A DNA stretch of 64,000 nucleotides from Cyanoderma ruficeps (lineage: Eukaryota > Chordata > Aves > Passeriformes > Timaliidae), in the NCBI GenBank assembly GCA_008694505.1, contig VZDJ01000116.1, positions 23,803,501 through 23,867,500 of the forward strand, given 5' to 3'. The notes beneath the pieces are model-generated. The model was not told the DNA's origin. It ran no database searches and saw only the letters and a program-made list of their open reading frames with translations. This document shows, one piece after another, positions 10,912 to 22,500 of this stretch; within the stretch, counting starts at the first letter, position 1, and each line of letters starts with the position of its first letter. Made by a program: the position numbers and the translations under genes.

Positions 10912-11796
10912 TTGCCTCCACAGCTCTTAGGCAGCCCTGCAGATTCACAGCCTGCCTGCTCAGCTCCCAGAGAACAGCACACTAACCTAGGCTGTCAACA
11001 TTAACTTTGGGATAAATGTCTAAGAAAAAACATTTTACTAAGAAACTCATTCATTAACTATTCCTAAATCCATTCATTTTCAAGCAGTTCAGCCAAATAT
11101 CTCTAAGAGATTTCAAATACTGGCTTCCCTTTTCCCAGGGACCACTGCCTTCAGCTGAAAACAAATTAACTGAGCAGTGAGTATAGTCTGAAAATACCAC
11201 AACTCTGTGCTGTATTTACAAATTGACAGAACAAATACTGCTCTGTTAAGTCCAAAACTAAATGTTTGTTTTGAGAAAATCAGAATCTCCCTCCATACAA
11301 AGAGCAAGCTGTTGACAAACAGTAAAAAAAAAAACCCCAAACACAAACAGAACACCACGTTTTACAAAAAAAGAAAGGCCTTGACTGTTACGCTGCTCCA
11401 TCCCCCCACATCCCCTCAATGCTGCTCTGAGATCCAGCCTGCAAAGGAGATTTTACTCCAGTTGTAGCCCTCAAGACAAGAGCAGCAGTGCAAACCCCAA
11501 ATGTTGGGCACAGAGCTGTGACTGGCATCAGTAGGAAGCCTGCTCCAGTCGGCAGCAGTGAGTAACAAGTCAATTCCACAAGGTCTGGGAAACTTGTCAG
11601 GAGTCTTTTTAATAAGCAACAATGAAAAGTTAAAGAAATAATTTATGTTCGAGGTAACAAAACAGTTTAAGTAAAAGAAATGCTTCTTGAAAAACTTCTG
11701 GGTTTTGTATAATTTGAAAATCTCAACATATGATACAGCAGCAATAATTTGAGGAAAAAATATGTATATGAAATTTTGCATTTTAAGTTCAGTGTA

Positions 11797-11850
11797 ACAG
11801 ACAACTAATTGAAAAATTAACAAACAGACAACTAATTGAAAAATTAACAA
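11797..11850. repeat. 27-bp tandem duplication
   Basis: Two almost identical copies of a unit starting ACAGACAACTAATTGAAAAA, period 27 bp, in the convergent 3' UTR region. Confidence 0.93.
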
Positions 11851-12014
11851 TCAGAACCACTGCCCCCAAGAAATGAAAATATCAATGAGAGACAAATTTC
11901 CGCAAGTTTATGAACTGTATGTAATTCAGTAATTAGATCAAGTCCAAGATTTTCGTAGCAAACATGCAAAAACCACCAAAATAGATGTGAAACCACCACA
12001 CTCATTACTATCAT

Positions 12015-12020
12015 TTTATT
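12015..12020 (-). promoter_or_regulatory. Candidate SHTN1 poly(A) signal
   Basis: TTTATT on + is AATAAA on the SHTN1 strand, about 1.3 kb after the SHTN1 stop. A weaker ATTAAA variant lies at 11608-11613. Use is inferred only. Confidence 0.4.
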
Positions 12021-12112
12021 TTTAGGAAAAGCACCAGACAGTTGCATGCAGAGCCAAACCAACAAACTCAGAACATTCATCCTTCGATACTATCACTGTT
12101 TCAAATAATTAA

Positions 12113-12118
12113 ATAAAA
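12113..12118 (+). promoter_or_regulatory. Candidate ENO4 poly(A) signal
   Basis: AATAAA on the ENO4 strand 1.2 kb after the stop; another at 12369-12374. No AATAAA occurs earlier after the stop. If used, the ENO4 3' UTR would overlap that of SHTN1. Confidence 0.35.
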
Positions 12119-13310
12119 AAAGAATCCAAGTGCATTCAAGTACGTGCCCAACCAATTTCAGTTACACCAATCTTTAGGCAAATCCCTGATTCCATTTGTT
12201 CATTACAAAAGAATAAGATACTGTGTGGAATTTAAAGAGACTACAATGGAATGTGAATTGGCAGTGGAGCAAATCAATGATGTTCCCATCTCACCGCTGT
12301 CATAGGAAATAAGGGCTAAGGGAAACTGGGATTTGTGTTATCAAATACAGACACCTGAAGTGTCACCTAATAAAGAAATTAATGCCATCAGAGTGTGCCA
12401 GGTTCAAAGCAAGGGCTCATTTGTTAGCACTGTGAGCTTTCAGCTGGGAGTTCTCAGAATGCTGATGATTCCCAATAACTTGCAGTCCTAGAACGAATCC
12501 CAAAGGCAACCCATTCCCACCGGAGCCTAAGGCAAGTTATTTTTGTGCAGCAGTAAAAAGAGACTCCAGCTGCAGCAGTCCCAAAAGCTGCTGTGTAACA
12601 TTGAAACAAAACCCAGGAGCAAGTCCTTCTCTACAAAGCTTTTAACCCAAAGGAGAGCACCAGTCCCAGCCCACAAAGCCCTGACTGGCTATTGCTGCCA
12701 AAAGCCTTGGTACCACAGTGAAATGCTGCACTGCCTCTGCATTTCAGTCTCTGTCCCCTGACAATGTGAGACAGAGGGGTTGTGCTTGTGCTTTTCATTT
12801 CTTCCCTGTGTGGGGACAGCAGGCAGGGGACCAACAAGATCTTGGTTTACATTTTTAGAGTAATGTGTCTAAACACATTTATATTAATAATTAGTAGCAC
12901 CCCCCACACTGAAGCTGATGAGGGTGTAATCACTTACAGGGTCTAACCCAAACCTGTCCAGCTCAAGAGGGATGCAAGGGGCTTCTGGCAAGCTTTGGAA
13001 CAGACCTTTAACAAGGCATCTTCTCAATAAAAGAAGAGTTAAAAAAGCCTCTTCAAATCCATTTTTAAAGGTGACTGACTCTACCTAAGAAATTAATAAC
13101 CATACCTGCAAAATTAAAATGGGAAAGGGATTTTGAGTGACACACAGTTATTTAACACTTCAGTGCATGTAACAAAAACTGCATACAAAAGACCATTCCA
13201 ATCTGTATTATTTCTGTCTGGAGTACAGACCGTGGCCCCTAGTAACACACCTAAGCAATTCACATGTCCAGATAAAGATTCCCAAAAGGTACAGCCTTGC
13301 AGAGTAACAA

Positions 13311-13521
13311 TTAACAGCTAGAACTATCTGTTTCTTTTATTTTCCCAGCGTTAGTTTCTTTATGCAGTGGCTTGCTTTTCTCCTCTTTCACTTTGTTCTG
13401 GTTCAGGGCGTTTTCAGACGTTTGATCCCCACTGGTGGACACAGGATCTAAAACTACCACAGATTCTGTCTCTTTTTCACTGCTAGAAGCTTTTCTTGTC
13501 AATTCTGTGTGACTGGTTGAT
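13311..13521 (-). CDS. SHTN1: SHTN1 last coding exon
   Basis: Acceptor TTTCCTCTAG, one base completing a Gln codon, then 69 codons and TAA at 13311-13313. It encodes STSHTELTRKASSSEKETES, VVVLDPVSTSGDQ and the terminal KETDSSSC. VVVLDPVST and the ETDSS-C end match the long (shootin1b-type) mammalian C terminus. Predicted disordered, rich in Ser, Lys and Glu. Confidence 0.93.
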
Positions 13522-16500
13522 CTAGAGGAAAAAGAATAAACTTATAAATACAAATGACGGGTGCACATATTCAGAACAGCACAAAAAACACAGAGAAGCA
13601 TTTCTATTAGTAGCACATATGACCAAGACAGGTCTGCTAAGCTAATAAATAGATTTATGGATTTAACAGCTGTTACGTACAGATAGCAGCGCACGAAATG
13701 CAACAGTCACATTCCCCCTCCTGGATCATTTGCTAAGCCAGGCATGGAAGATGAAAAATGAACTCACAAGGCACTGAAAAATGGCTTCTCCACACCTCCA
13801 TCCCAGAGCCACCTGCCCGGGGGCTGCACTGCGTGACCGAGGCACAGCACAACCAGGTGCTCCCTTGGCTGCTGCTGGTCCCACTGGGAGCAAGCACTAA
13901 TCATTGCTGGAAATTCACCTACTGGCTTTGCTGAACTACCAAGGGCATTTGACCCACTCTCTGAGCTGCAGAAATGGGGTGACACCACCATTGTCTGCAG
14001 TGCAGGGATTCATGTGGATAAAAAGCCTCCGAACGGGGAGGAAGGAAAGGTCAGAGACACCCGGGTTGTCAAAGCTGCCATCAGCCTATGAATACTAAAA
14101 GCACTTGTCTGTATTCAGAAGCTTTGTACTGGTGTTGAAAACATGCAGGCAAATCCTTAGATTAGCTGCAAGGCACCAGCAGAGAACATGGCACACACTG
14201 GGAATGCCCGACCTGAACAAGTGGCAGACTGGGGTGTTCCCACTGCCACCTTACCCCTGCTGGGTGGGCAGACAGAGAGCCTGAGAGCACAGGCTTGTGC
14301 CTCCTGCACCCTGCATTCCAGAGCCTGACCCTTCCAGAACCTGATTCTCCAGACCCTGACCCTTCCAGAGCCTGATTCTCTAGAGCCTGAGCCTTCCAGA
14401 GCCTGAGCCTTCCAGAGCCTTAACTTTCCAGAGCCTAAACCCCCAGAACCTGAGCCTTCCAGAGCCCATCAGCCCAAAGCCTGAACCTTCCAGAGCCTGA
14501 GCTTTCCAGAGCTGAGCCCCCACAGTCTGAGCTTTCCAGAGCCTGACCCCCAGAGCCAACATCCCAGTGCCTGTGGGCTCGGAGCCAGGCAGGCTCAGGG
14601 ATGGCAGCCACATTGTATTGGCCCATCCTCAGGCAGGGCCTTACCTGCCACTGTGGATGCACAGTCCACACCCACAGAGCCCAAACTGGGCAGGTTCTAA
14701 AATCCCTCAAGCTGGAAGGTCACTGTAGGCTTGTCCAGAGCCTTCCTTCCCCGCCCTCCCCTCCTTTTCCTTTTTTTCCTAAATTTTTATGCTTATTTAT
14801 AAGGAACAGTCTTCCATACTGATAAGGTAACATCCCTGAGAGGAAAAGGTAGAATCAACTGGAGGCCAGACAAAGAAATTCAGCTAAAGGATCCATCTGC
14901 CATGAACTGCCCTTTATTGTGACAGCCTTTGTCCTCAAGAAAATGACAAAGAAGAAAGAGGTCACCTCACTCAACAATTAGAACATTGGGTGGGGACTGC
15001 ACCAGCTCCCACCTGACGGGGAGAGAGTAAATGAACAGGTTAAAACCAAAAAGATAATCACAGAAACAACAGTTGCTGCACTTTCCATTTCAGAAAGAAT
15101 TTACTCGGCTTGCTGCTATAATGCTGGATACAGCAAATGAAATTCCACGTTCGAGCTTTAATTACAAGAATTGTCTCTAACATTAGAATTTTGGTATAAG
15201 TTAATTAATGCAGAAATTGGCACTAATAGATACAGTTTCAGACTCATTTGATTATCATCAGAAGCTAGTGATTTCAAAAGAAAAATAATGCTTATTTTAT
15301 GCAAAAGTTGTCAATCATTCCAGAGAAATACAAGATGGAGTATTTTGAATGTTACAGCAAATTAAACTTTTTAAAGCAGTGTAACCAGAAAAGGGTTATT
15401 TTAAAAAGTGCTACTTTTGAAAAGCTGATTGCCCAACACTATAAAGATGGTCAAAGCCATAAATGCCAAGTTCATTTTTATTTCACTTTGGAGGTAACTA
15501 TCTTTCAAATCCCAACAGCTGGACTATTTAATACAATCTGGTGAATCAAAGTATAATTCTTCGCTGGGCTCACAGTGGGGAGTCTGCATTAGTGTATGGC
15601 AGCATTCCAGCAACTGATGCACAGCCAAACGCTCTGAAGTCTGTTTCATTTATAACAAAAATGGATAAAATGGCAATCATATTTACCACCTTCAAAGGAC
15701 AGAAAAATGAAAGATGTCGATATAAAGTAGTTTAATGGAGAAAACCGGTGATTAAATCAGTGTTTGCAGCATAAAAATAAGAATTACTATCCGACTTTGT
15801 TGTACCAGTATTGCCTTCTTCGAATCCTTCACACTGGTGCAGCACCAGCCTGGCAATGCTGCTGTTACAGCCAAGGCATTGTTAAAAATTATTAACCCTA
15901 TTTATCAGTTATTCACAGCTTACTTTCAACAGTTTGTCAAGAGCAGAATGTTTCAGCGTGAAGAATGAACATAATTTTGGTGCTCCTTTTCAGAAAGCAG
16001 CATCTACTCGTACAAATAAAGCTGGGAAAAGCAGTGAGTAGAGTTTGCCACAGTTCTGAAAAACCCAATTTTGTCCAGCCAAGGTATTTGCATTTAGTTC
16101 TATGCAAAGCTCTTCCCTCACTGAGATTGTTAATGCTGTTAATCAATGTTCTCGTTATTTGTCCAGTGACATATTTAAACCAGAAACTGAGACCCTAGTT
16201 CTACTGCACTCATTCACACACAGTTGTTCACAAGTTTGCATGCAATTTTTTATGACTAAGCACATCAAATATGCACTGTGAAATATGGATTTAGATGATA
16301 AATGCATTTGAGATTAATTCATTGGGATGTGCAATCTTCTGTGCTTTGTTATGTAAGAGTGTCAGAAGCAATCTGTTCTGTTTATGTACTTACAGAACCT
16401 ACGGAAGGTGTAAATACTAAAGGGTTACTAAAGTCTGTGAAGTAGCTCTGATGTGACCTTTGCATAAAATTTACAGTAGGAGTACAAAAGGACAAACTAA

Positions 16501-19500
16501 GGACCAGATTGTCAACTGAGACTTGGATTTTCTTTGTTTCCTCTGGTAATATTAAAACCTTGGCATTATTTAACCTGGGTCGGTGTTCTATTCATGAAAT
16601 CACTGTAAAATCATTGTGATATGTATCCATTAAAAACCAGAATTTTACATCAATATTCATTGAGAATAAAAGCAAAAACTGCAGATGAGTCTATTATTTC
16701 AGAATTCTTTACAAGGAAGGAGAATAAACTAGAGAAGACCCCAGGCTAATACTGAGCAACAGTAAAAATAAACCAATTCCAAGGTTTGAAAATCTGAGAT
16801 GAACAAAGTATTCCACCACAGTACTACCAGTATTTGTCTAACAGTGATTACAGGGAATATAAACAGTGACACTGGTGAATAAACCCTGTTCCCTACTGAC
16901 AGTACCAGGGCTACCTGCAACACTAGACACCTGTGCATAAACCTCCTCCATTTCAGGCTGCCCCTGCTAAACCCGGCTGAGTACAAAGGTGGTCAGCACA
17001 GCAGCCAGCAGAACAGAACTGCAGACAATCTTTAGCATGGAGGTTGTTCCCATTTTCAGGTGCTTCTTTTGAAAAAAGCTCAAAAAGATCAGCAAATTTA
17101 CTTAAATGGAGAATCTTGGAGAGCTTCTGCCTGCACTGAGAGGGCACACAAAGAGTACAAACTAAGAAAAAAGTCTCAGTAGCTTTTAAAACAGTTAAGA
17201 TTGAGGAGACCTTCAACTTCCAGAACATCCCATTGTTTTGTCTGTTGTTTAAACTAAATTGCCCATGCTCAAGCTGCACTGGAAAAGCTTTGCAGTTCAT
17301 TCCAGCTGAGGCTGAGCTGCTCCCTGCAGAGCTGGTAGATGATTTGGGGTACTAAGATTACAGCCAGGAGAGGGAGGACAAATCCTTTAATTGTATAAAA
17401 TCATCAGATTAAGACTAACCCTCTCTGTAGGGCACTCTGTCAGCAGAGAACTTTGCACCCCAGAAACAAAATGTTTACCAAGTGCTGAAAAACACCTCAC
17501 CAAACAACGAAAAACCTGGGGGCAGAGCCAGACACACCTCTCCCTTCTGTGCCTACACACTGCAGGGGGTCACGGGAACCCTCTTTGCTCCCGAGGAAAA
17601 GAAATTGTCACCTCTTCTAAGCAGTTGTCCCGGCATTACACTCATGCTGGGTTAAACACTGGGGAAGAGATCTGCAGAGGAAGTTCCCTGCACACTGAGG
17701 TAAGGCCTCGGTTTCTCTACAGGACACACATTACTGATGTCTCCCCCCAAGCACCACCTCAGCAAAATTTCACACATTCCAAACCATCTCCTTAATGGCT
17801 TCAGACACACAAGAACCTCCTGCACTGAAATAACACCTCACCCAGGGCTTCTAAACTCAGGTTTTCTATAGCAAGCTGTACGTTAAAATCCAGGTGAAGA
17901 AAAAAGAATAAACCCTGCCCTGCAAGAGGGATAACCTGGCAATTATGAGACAAGAAGTCCTCCCTGTGATGTGAAAGGTTTGCTCGGCTGCTGCAAACAG
18001 ATTAAGGAGTCCCTTGGTTAGATTTCAAGGAATTGCAAATGATGAGGGAGCTGCATCCTCTAACCTCGGGTGGGAGTAAGGAGGAGAGGATTTCTCATGC
18101 AGGCTGTGCAGTCCAGGCAGGGCAGTTTGTCTTTAACACAAGTTGCTTTAGGGAATGGAGTGGTGCAAGAGGAGCAGAGCGTGGAGGGAAGCAGCCCCTG
18201 CTGCAGAGCACAGGGCTCAGGGTGAGTCACTGAACCAGCTCCCGTGTGGCCCCCCCAGGACACCCAAAAAGGCTGGATCACATGCCCTGGTTTAGCTCCA
18301 CTCATGCAATGAATCCAGGGATGCAGGATGCACTAAGGGCACTCCAGAATACAAATCAAAGCATAACAAACATAGACAATAGTGAGATTTGCTTCAGAAG
18401 TGCTCTGCTGATCCAAACTAAGCTGCTTCCAGGGAAGGCCAGAGAACTGCCTAATTACAGAGCCCAGTTGTCAGACCTGCTGGCCAGATGAGCTCCCCTC
18501 TGCTACCTGCTTCCAAGGAGCCCTGTTTCCAACACTGCTTTCACACCTCGGAGTCTGGAGGCTGCTTCTACCAACCTCTGCTGCAAACAGGACCCAGGAG
18601 AGAAAAGAAAAGCAATAATTACTGTGCAAGGTGGTGTGGGGCCTGCAGGTTATCCTAGCCCCTCCTGCCAGCCTGGCCACACGAGAGCAGGAGAGCCCAG
18701 CACGTTCCCTCTTGCTGGAAATCCATCCCTAAGGATGGGTGTTCCCAATTAAGCAGGTTTACACCAGTGACTCAGTGCAAGGAAGCCCTGCAGCACTCAG
18801 GACTCTGGCCCACCACATTTGTTTTAATGCTTTAAACAGATAAATTAAAGTGAAATGTGTCTTTCAGGATGTCACTGAATAGGCAAGCTGAGAAATAAAT
18901 TGAGCTTCACATATGCTTTTATAACACATAACAACTGTGACTGTCAACACAAGATCCTTTTCACTGTCAATTCACCACGCATTCTGCGAGACCTTGGGGC
19001 CTGCAATTATTTCATTTCCTTTCTTGTAAATGCAATTTCCACTTAGTTGGGTGGAATAAAAGTACACAAAAGGTGGCAGGAGTTGCTTGTATTTTCTGGT
19101 TTGTTCAAAATCGTAGAAATCCACAAACTACAAACACAATTTTCAGGAACAACTTCACCTTTCTGTCAGGGTAGGAGTTCAAGAAAATGCAATGGCATTA
19201 TTCATGTCAAAACAACTGGTGAAAATATCTTCATCTTTCTGATTAAATTAAAATGAAGATCATTTTTCTTCTAGGGATATTTAAATAAAATAAAAGGGGA
19301 AAATACGTATGATTGAAAATGGCATTCTGCTTTTAATTCTCTGTGGGAATTAAATACAACTGTAGAGCACAAAAGGAAACTGGGCTCTTAATCCACTCAA
19401 AAATAAATGAGGAAAGTGCCTGCATAAGAGTGAAGGATCAGTTAATAAAATAGATGCAAACTCAATATTCAGCTCATTTGTCATGACCTCCTCCTCTGAA

Positions 19501-22500
19501 CAAAGCAATGGACACTTGCTAGAATTGGTACCGGTGGTATTTTCCAACTGACAGAGCAGGAAATCAGAAGTTTAATTAGCCATAACTACAATATTTTTCC
19601 AATCTGATTTGTCTCATCTCTTTCCTTTTCTTGAAATGACAAACTGACAAACAACCTGACAAGGCAACCAAATCAAGGGCACAGCCCAATTCCAAAAGGA
19701 GCCTGGTACTGCTGGAGAACAAACCAATCCTCCAGGGAATCTGAAATAAATATTGCTGACGTAGGTTTAACTCTGATGCTGGTTTTGGGTCTTCAATTTG
19801 CTGTGAAGAAAGATTCTGCTGCCCATCTGTGCAAATGCAGTGCTGTTTTTGGGGTTTTTTTTAACTTGAGATTTCAAGGCAATTCAAAATTTTTACCAAC
19901 AAATTTTTAAGAGTAATAGTCAGCACTAGTTTTGGTTCAACAGAAACTGCCCTGCGCACAAACATGCAGACTGAGATGACTCACATGATTGTATTTTTTA
20001 AAGTACTTGCCAGAAGTACTTTTAATCAAGAGTTAACAATATACCTACCATCCCTCTTCAGGATATGGAAAAAACCCTCAACCTTGTTATTCTTCAAAAT
20101 CTCTTGAGGGTGTTTTTGACCGAGAAGATGAACATCTTTTCTGAAGAATGTTCACAGGTTTTAGAGGGAAAGAACTTTATTACAGAGAGTTTAATTTCTC
20201 CTTTAACATGAGACTGCAAATTATTTGTGGAGTCAGTGGTAAACAGCTGCAGACTGTACATTTATCCTGTTAACCAAAACTGATATTAAACCACTTTCCA
20301 AACACACCAGCTAAACACATCTTCTACTACAATATATCTAGAAATCCATGTTCTACTTACTGTAAAGTAGGCTTGGAGCCTGTAGCACCCTTAGGCTGGC
20401 TGGGGACAGGACCTGAGTTGGGTACTTTGGAAGTGAATTCTGTCTCCACGTCCTTCTTGTTCAATGCTGCCTGTGGGGCACTGGCTCCCGAACCCAGCAC
20501 AGGCAGAGACTTTGATTCTGATGTGGCCAAGATTCCAGTGGGACCTAAAATCCAAAGGAAGTTTAATGCTTTTGTTATCCAGATTGGTCTAGAAACAACA
20601 CAAGAGCAGAACTCAAGCTAACTGCAGAAATCAAAATGGAATTTGAATGAACAGCGTCCAGTGCAAGAGAATACCAAAATACTGCATTTGCAGCTTCTGC
20701 CCTCCCCACCAAGATTTTCCCTTTCTTGTAGCACAGGCAGCACTTGCTGTGCTGATCCTCCTGCCTTCTGGGGTGGTGATAAATCCTGCTGCCCACACAG
20801 CCCTACCCAGGCCACAACTCTGGTGTTCTCCCAGCCTGACTGCAGAAAAGCCTGTTCTCAATAGCAATGAGGAGTCACTGAACTGTCTGCAAAGTCCAAG
20901 ATAAAACTCTACAGTGACATTCAAACCAGCCACCCCCTGCATCAGCTACAAATTGCGTTTGTAGCCAAGCAGATCAGCAATTTCTTTCAGAAAATGATGG
21001 CATGCTAAAAAAGTAAAGCACCGTGTAAAAATTGCAGACCCCTGGTCTGCAGAGGAGGTTAATTCAAATCACCAGTCCTAAATCTCATTTCTCTGCCTAG
21101 CATTACTTTCAAGAGTTTTTCACAGTAGGTTCAAGCAATAACATCTGAGCTGCAGGCTGGAAAGAAGAATCTGAGTGTGTCTGTGTGTGCAGAAAATCCT
21201 GACAGAAGCACCTCTTGGAGAAAATGGGATGAAAAGCAGCAGGTGAGACAGGGAAGGTCACTGTAGAAGGTGAAGTTCTCCATAATGGCTGCAATGGCAG
21301 TGGTCTGGAAGACAATGGAAAGCTTCAAGAGTCACTTAATGCAGGGAGAGGAAGAGGGCTCCTTTGGAGTCAGCACTTACTGCCACTGTCCTGGTCAGTG
21401 GTCACTTTCCGGCGCCGCAGGACTCGCTCCAGCTCTGTTTCACCACTGTCTGTTTCAAGGGACTTCAAGCTTCGGGAACTGGTGGATTTATTCAGTGTTT
21501 CCTACAGCAAGAAAAAGGCAAAGAGAAACCCTCTGAGGACAGGTTATGCCTTGCCAAGCAGCTCACGTGCACAACTTCAGAATCTTTTACTCTGCAGTTC
21601 TAGAGCTGCGTGCCGAGCTCTTCCATCGGTACTACAGGAGCATCAGGGATCCTCTCACCTTCCCACCCTCACCTGGACTAATGGTATAGGATAAACCACT
21701 CTTACTACACATTATGGGGTTGATACCAGGCTTCAGAGAGATGCCCTGGCCCTGCCACTAATGAACAGATTCTGATGTTTGTGGGAAACTGCCAACTTCC
21801 TCCATCTCAACGTTCAAAGGATCTTAAGAAACTGCTAGAGGGTTATCACGCACATAATCAATAACCTCTGCTAGCAAAAAGCCAAAGATCCATCTTTTAC
21901 TGCTCCAGTGGGTCTTCTATTTTAGCATGGTCCTGTGTTGCTGCATCCTGGTGTATATGTGTATCTGCAGAAGTCAGGATTTACCAGCTACAACTGCAGC
22001 ACATTATATCCTACAATGTAGCTGATCTGCCATAAACCTGACCCTATGTCTATACACTTCAAGGTTTCTCTTTCACATGGAGTTAGAGCTCAAGCTGAAA
22101 CAGTTTTTTATACATACAGAACAGAAATAAATGCTGTTGCTGCCTTATGCCAAGGCTAGCATGTGGTATCAGTGAAGCTGCAAGTCCAGGAGCACTTTTT
22201 TTTAAGTGGGAGGAAAAGAGGCTTTAAGCAAAGCCTGAAACCTCACAAACTTGCCTACAGGAATTTAAACACACATTTAGTGCATACTGCACACATTTCC
22301 CAACTCACAGCAATCAGCTGCTGGATCAGAACCTACTTGATTGTAAAATTTGCCCAAAATGTTTATAATGCAACTGGAAATTTGGAACCCATACACTGTT
22401 TCATTCTCCCTCTGAGTCTTCCCATAAATCTTGTTTATTGAGCCTTCCCAAACATGTCAGACTCATACAGCATTTTTCCAGAACATAAATAACATTCTGT

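Larger units (their letters stand above)
10912..13310. other. Convergent 3' UTR region between ENO4 and SHTN1
   Basis: 2.4 kb between the two stop codons. It contains the ENO4 3' UTR on + and the SHTN1 3' UTR on -, with poly(A) signal candidates for both strands and a 27-bp tandem duplication (11797-11850). The transcript ends cannot be fixed from sequence. No separate gene is evident. Confidence 0.75.

Noticed and set aside
14380..14710. Minus frames with Gly-Ser-Gly-Arg-Leu repeats
   Set aside because: Generated by the 16-bp minisatellite.
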